From: Bradyrhizobium sp. | GTDB taxonomy: Bacteria; Pseudomonadota; Alphaproteobacteria; Rhizobiales; Xanthobacteraceae | Length of the DNA stretch: 14,930 bases | Assembly (NCBI GenBank): GCA_013695565.1 | Contig: JACDAG010000994.1 | Span: 1-14,930, forward strand | Direction: 5' to 3' | Part shown: piece after piece, positions 13,021-14,930 of the stretch | Layout of the letters: every line of letters starts with the position of its first letter | Numbering within the stretch: position 1 is the first letter of the stretch | Notes under the pieces: generated by a model | The model's input: only the letters and a program-made list of their open reading frames with translations | Databases searched by the model: none | What the model was told of the DNA's origin: nothing | Translations under genes and position numbers: made by a program

Positions 13021-13143
13021 CGGATCGGGATCGGTGGCTGGCTCTATGCGCACGAATTCCTCTACGCCACGGGTTACGTCGGGGCGGCCTTTGTTGCGCT
13101 GGCGCTGACGATGGTGATCTTGACCAGGCCGAAGCAGCTCTAA
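13021..13143 (+). pseudogene. Probable C-terminal remnant of an MFS-type membrane protein
   Basis: In this frame the last 40 codons read as a clean final transmembrane segment of a transporter: IGIGGWLYAHEFLYATGYVG followed by a hydrophobic helix and a short TRPKQL tail, then TAA. Upstream, the frame turns into thrS-leader sequence with no hydrophobic character, start or Shine-Dalgarno, so only the 3' end of a gene remains. The stop overlaps the stop of the convergent GrlR-like gene. An undisrupted small membrane protein is less likely, as no start codon is supported. Confidence 0.4.
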
Positions 13144-13466
13144 TCCGAAATCCGCGTCAGCACCGCCTTGAAGGTGACGCCGGGCAATTGCAGCGCGGTG
13201 CCTTCGAAGTCGAGCATGCTGCCATTGTCGGCTCCCTTCAGCGTCAGCGTGATCATGTCGATCCCGAACAGCGGCTTGAATGCGGGATCGGGGTTGTGGC
13301 GCTGGGTTGTTATCTTGACCTGAATGCCGTCGCCCCGGTCGGTGTAATTGCCGATGAATGCGAAAGCCGAATTGCCACCCCGAAGCTTGCCGGCGACGGC
13401 GTAAACCACGCCGGTGCCGGTTCCATGAACAGTATGAAATTCAACCTTGTACAAGCCTTCTTGCAA
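13140..13466 (-). CDS. GrlR-like regulatory protein (108 aa)
   Basis: The pattern GLYKVEFHT...GTGVVYAVAGKLRGGNSAFAFIGNYT...DGIQVKITTQRH resembles the small beta-barrel GrlR family. Its founding member, in enteropathogenic E. coli, restrains type III secretion gene expression by binding the activator GrlA. Many soil Alphaproteobacteria carry stand-alone GrlR-like proteins of unknown target, and no GrlA or type III gene is visible here. The protein is soluble with no signal peptide. The frame starts at TTG 13466, with an in-frame TGA two codons upstream, so no longer form exists. GGGGAT lies about 8 bases before it. A lipocalin-like or other small beta-barrel is the alternative. Confidence 0.6.
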   Translation of the reverse strand: MQEGLYKVEFHTVHGTGTGVVYAVAGKLRGGNSAFAFIGNYTDRGDGIQVKITTQRHNPDPAFKPLFGIDMITLTLKGADNGSMLDFEGTALQLPGVTFKAVLTRISD

Positions 13467-13648
13467 GTCTCATCCCCGGAAGTTGTATTCCCTATTGGCT
13501 GCACCCTATGGCGTGCGCCTGTGCGGAACAATGCGGCGTGGCAGAAATCGTTCGGCCATCAACATCAATTCGATCCACGGGTGGCAGCGGTATGATGGGA
13601 AGGATATAGCGGCCATGCCGACATGGCTTCGATCGCTGAGGCGGCCGT
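13467..13648. other. Intergenic region without a supported gene
   Basis: These 182 bases separate the GrlR-like gene start from the hydrolase stop, both minus strand. They are less GC-rich near 13540-13610 and presumably hold the GrlR-like gene's promoter. No hairpin with a T-tract or convincing small ORF was found. Confidence 0.5.
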
Positions 13649-14899
13649 TTATCGGTTCGCCGCCGATGGGGCGCTGGCGATCCTGGTCAGTGACGGCGAA
13701 GCTGCCATCTTCACCAGCACGTTCTTTACCGGGTGTTCGGTCCAGGCTTGCGTCACGTAATCACGATGGGTGACGCCATTGGGCGTCTGCACGAACACCA
13801 CACTGCCGGGCCGCAGCGGCCCGTCCATGTTCTCGGTGACGGTGATGCCCTTGTCGCGCAGCATCTCGATCAGTTCCTGGTCACGCCGCTTGGTGTAACG
13901 GGTATAGGAACTGACGAAGAAGCCGGAACGGTTGTTGGCGATCCAGCTGGCGAACTTGTCCAATTCGCCATAGACGGCATCGAGCAGGAACACGCCGCGG
14001 ACGCGGTTGGTCGCGCCGCCGACGTCGAGGCTCCAGGCGGTCGGCAGGAAACCACCGCTATAGCCGACGATGACGATCGGCATATTGGCAAACGCCTGCG
14101 CCGACTTGGGATCGCCGGTAAGGCGGGCGAGGTGGCTCGCCGACTCATCCATGAAGCGTTTGAAACCGCCGGGCTGCCAGAACTTGCCGGCGCTGGAATC
14201 GGCGGCGTTCACCGCCAGCTGCGGCGCGAGCAGCACGGCATTGACGCCGGAATCCGTAATCTGCTGCGGCACCAATTGGCGGTCGCGGACGTCGCGTTCC
14301 AGCGTCGCGCCATTGCCGTGGAAGAACACCACGATCACGCCGGGCTTGCGGACGTCGAAGGTCTCGGGGACATGCACCAGCACGCGGCTGTCGTTGTAGG
14401 TCTCATCCTGCCAATAGACCCGGCCGCCATAACTGCGATGGCCCTTGCGGTCACCCTTGGCGATGTTGAGGAACGGTGCCTCGGAGCGCGGATTGGAGCC
14501 GAAATAAGGGAAGGCGGAGGATTTCATGCTGACCAGCGTCGTCAGCTCTTCGCGCTCGTTTTGGCGCGGCAGGGTCAGCGCCGGGTTCAGCGAGGCAACC
14601 CTGACCGGCTCGGTGCGCAACTTGCGCTGCGGCGGGGCCAGCGCGACTTGCCGTTGCACCAGACTTTCGCTCGCGGTCGGGAAACGGTCGCTGAATTGCG
14701 GTTGCGGGAAGCGGTCTTCGAAGCTGTCACCGTTGGTGGCGTGCGCGGTGGTGGCGTGCGCGTTCGCGGCCAGCATGCCGGCGCTAGGCGCCTTGCCGCA
14801 TTGAACCAGGACAAAGGAGAGCGGTACAAAAAGCGAAGCAACCGCGATCCAGCGCCAACGACGAGGCTGGGCACGGTGCTGCTTGGCCTGGGAAATCAT
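13649..14899 (-). CDS. Exported or membrane-anchored alpha/beta-hydrolase (416 aa)
   Basis: A basic N-terminus (HRAQPRRWRW) followed by a hydrophobic stretch (residues 18-33) gives a signal peptide or membrane anchor. Cys34 follows LVQ, a poor lipobox, so lipoprotein status is doubtful. Residues 35-140 are a low-complexity linker. The hydrolase domain covers about 150-400: VVFFHGNG (190-197) as oxyanion region, the nucleophile elbow GYSGG with Ser281, a candidate acid Asp307 in FLLDAVYGELD, and a candidate base His378 in VTHRDYV. The triad order Ser-Asp-His is canonical. The reaction is probably ester or amide hydrolysis in the periplasm; the substrate is unknown. The start ATG 14899 fits the signal sequence although the Shine-Dalgarno is weak. 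Only 31 bases remain upstream in the window. Confidence 0.75.
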   Translation of the reverse strand: MISQAKQHRAQPRRWRWIAVASLFVPLSFVLVQCGKAPSAGMLAANAHATTAHATNGDSFEDRFPQPQFSDRFPTASESLVQRQVALAPPQRKLRTEPVRVASLNPALTLPRQNEREELTTLVSMKSSAFPYFGSNPRSEAPFLNIAKGDRKGHRSYGGRVYWQDETYNDSRVLVHVPETFDVRKPGVIVVFFHGNGATLERDVRDRQLVPQQITDSGVNAVLLAPQLAVNAADSSAGKFWQPGGFKRFMDESASHLARLTGDPKSAQAFANMPIVIVGYSGGFLPTAWSLDVGGATNRVRGVFLLDAVYGELDKFASWIANNRSGFFVSSYTRYTKRRDQELIEMLRDKGITVTENMDGPLRPGSVVFVQTPNGVTHRDYVTQAWTEHPVKNVLVKMAASPSLTRIASAPSAANR

Positions 14900-14930
14900 C
14901 CGGCCCGCGCGACTACGTATCTGGAATTTC

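Noticed and set aside
13624..13761. 45-codon ORF (MASIAEAAVYRF...) antisense to the hydrolase 3' end
   Set aside because: It lies over the coding strand of a well-supported hydrolase and has no Shine-Dalgarno or partner; it is most likely a shadow.
14730..14756. Repeated GGTGGCGTGCGC units in the hydrolase gene as a regulatory repeat
   Set aside because: They encode the short HAT-TAHAT duplication inside the linker of the protein, so a simple in-frame coding duplication explains them.
1..14930. tRNA, rRNA, CRISPR array or insertion sequence
   Set aside because: No cloverleaf-type T-loop with matching stems, no spaced repeat array and no transposase-like frame or paired terminal repeats were found.

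Overview
The window is GC-rich chromosomal DNA from an alphaproteobacterium. The gene content and protein styles (BTLCP-type peptidase, PAS_5-type protein, tandem PilZ protein, GrlR-like protein) and a dispersed intergenic repeat point to the Bradyrhizobium/Rhodopseudomonas group, most likely Bradyrhizobium. This is inferred from sequence character alone; no search was run. There is no phage, insertion sequence, CRISPR array, rRNA or tRNA. It reads as ordinary core/accessory chromosome with a toxin-antitoxin pair and several unexplained non-coding elements.

Layout. 1-501 (-): start of a secreted transglutaminase-like cysteine peptidase, cut by the window edge. 502-831: AT-rich non-coding stretch. 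832-3186 (-): tandem PilZ protein, MFS transporter and a small membrane-anchored protein. 3348-4121 (+): PaaG-like crotonase, divergent from the small protein across a 13-bp tandem repeat. 4191-4745 (-): PAS_5-type protein. 4746-5284: non-coding region with a palindromic CtrA-type box and a probable orphan small RNA ending in a strong intrinsic terminator. 5285-6091 (+): rhomboid protease. 6338-6766 (+): two-CBS protein preceded by three 16-bp tandem repeats. 6770-7831 (-): patatin-like phospholipase. 8058-9119 (+): secreted proline-rich beta-domain protein. 9141-9704 (-): nitroreductase. 9876-10561 (+): HigB/HigA toxin-antitoxin pair. 10660-12914 (-): thrS with a translationally coupled 69-residue ORF. 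13021-13143 (+): probable C-terminal remnant of a transporter. 13140-13466 (-): GrlR-like protein. 13649-14899 (-): exported alpha/beta hydrolase.

How the genes relate. Most are single-gene units and no metabolic operon is visible. The clear functional units are higB-higA and thrS plus its coupled ORF. Several products suit envelope and signalling roles: PilZ (c-di-GMP), PAS, CBS, rhomboid, patatin, two exported proteins and a periplasmic peptidase.

The most interesting material is non-coding: (i) the terminator-ended, structured transcript unit near 4922-5123 with a GTTAA-N7-TTAAC site just upstream; (ii) a thrS leader whose hairpin loop carries a threonine-type CGU triplet about 30 nt before the start codon, with a second hairpin built from the same GCAGG/CCTGC arms; (iii) two copies of a roughly 50-bp dispersed repeat, each abutting the stop codon of a gene in the same relative orientation; (iv) tandem operator-like repeats upstream of the crotonase/small protein pair and of the CBS gene.
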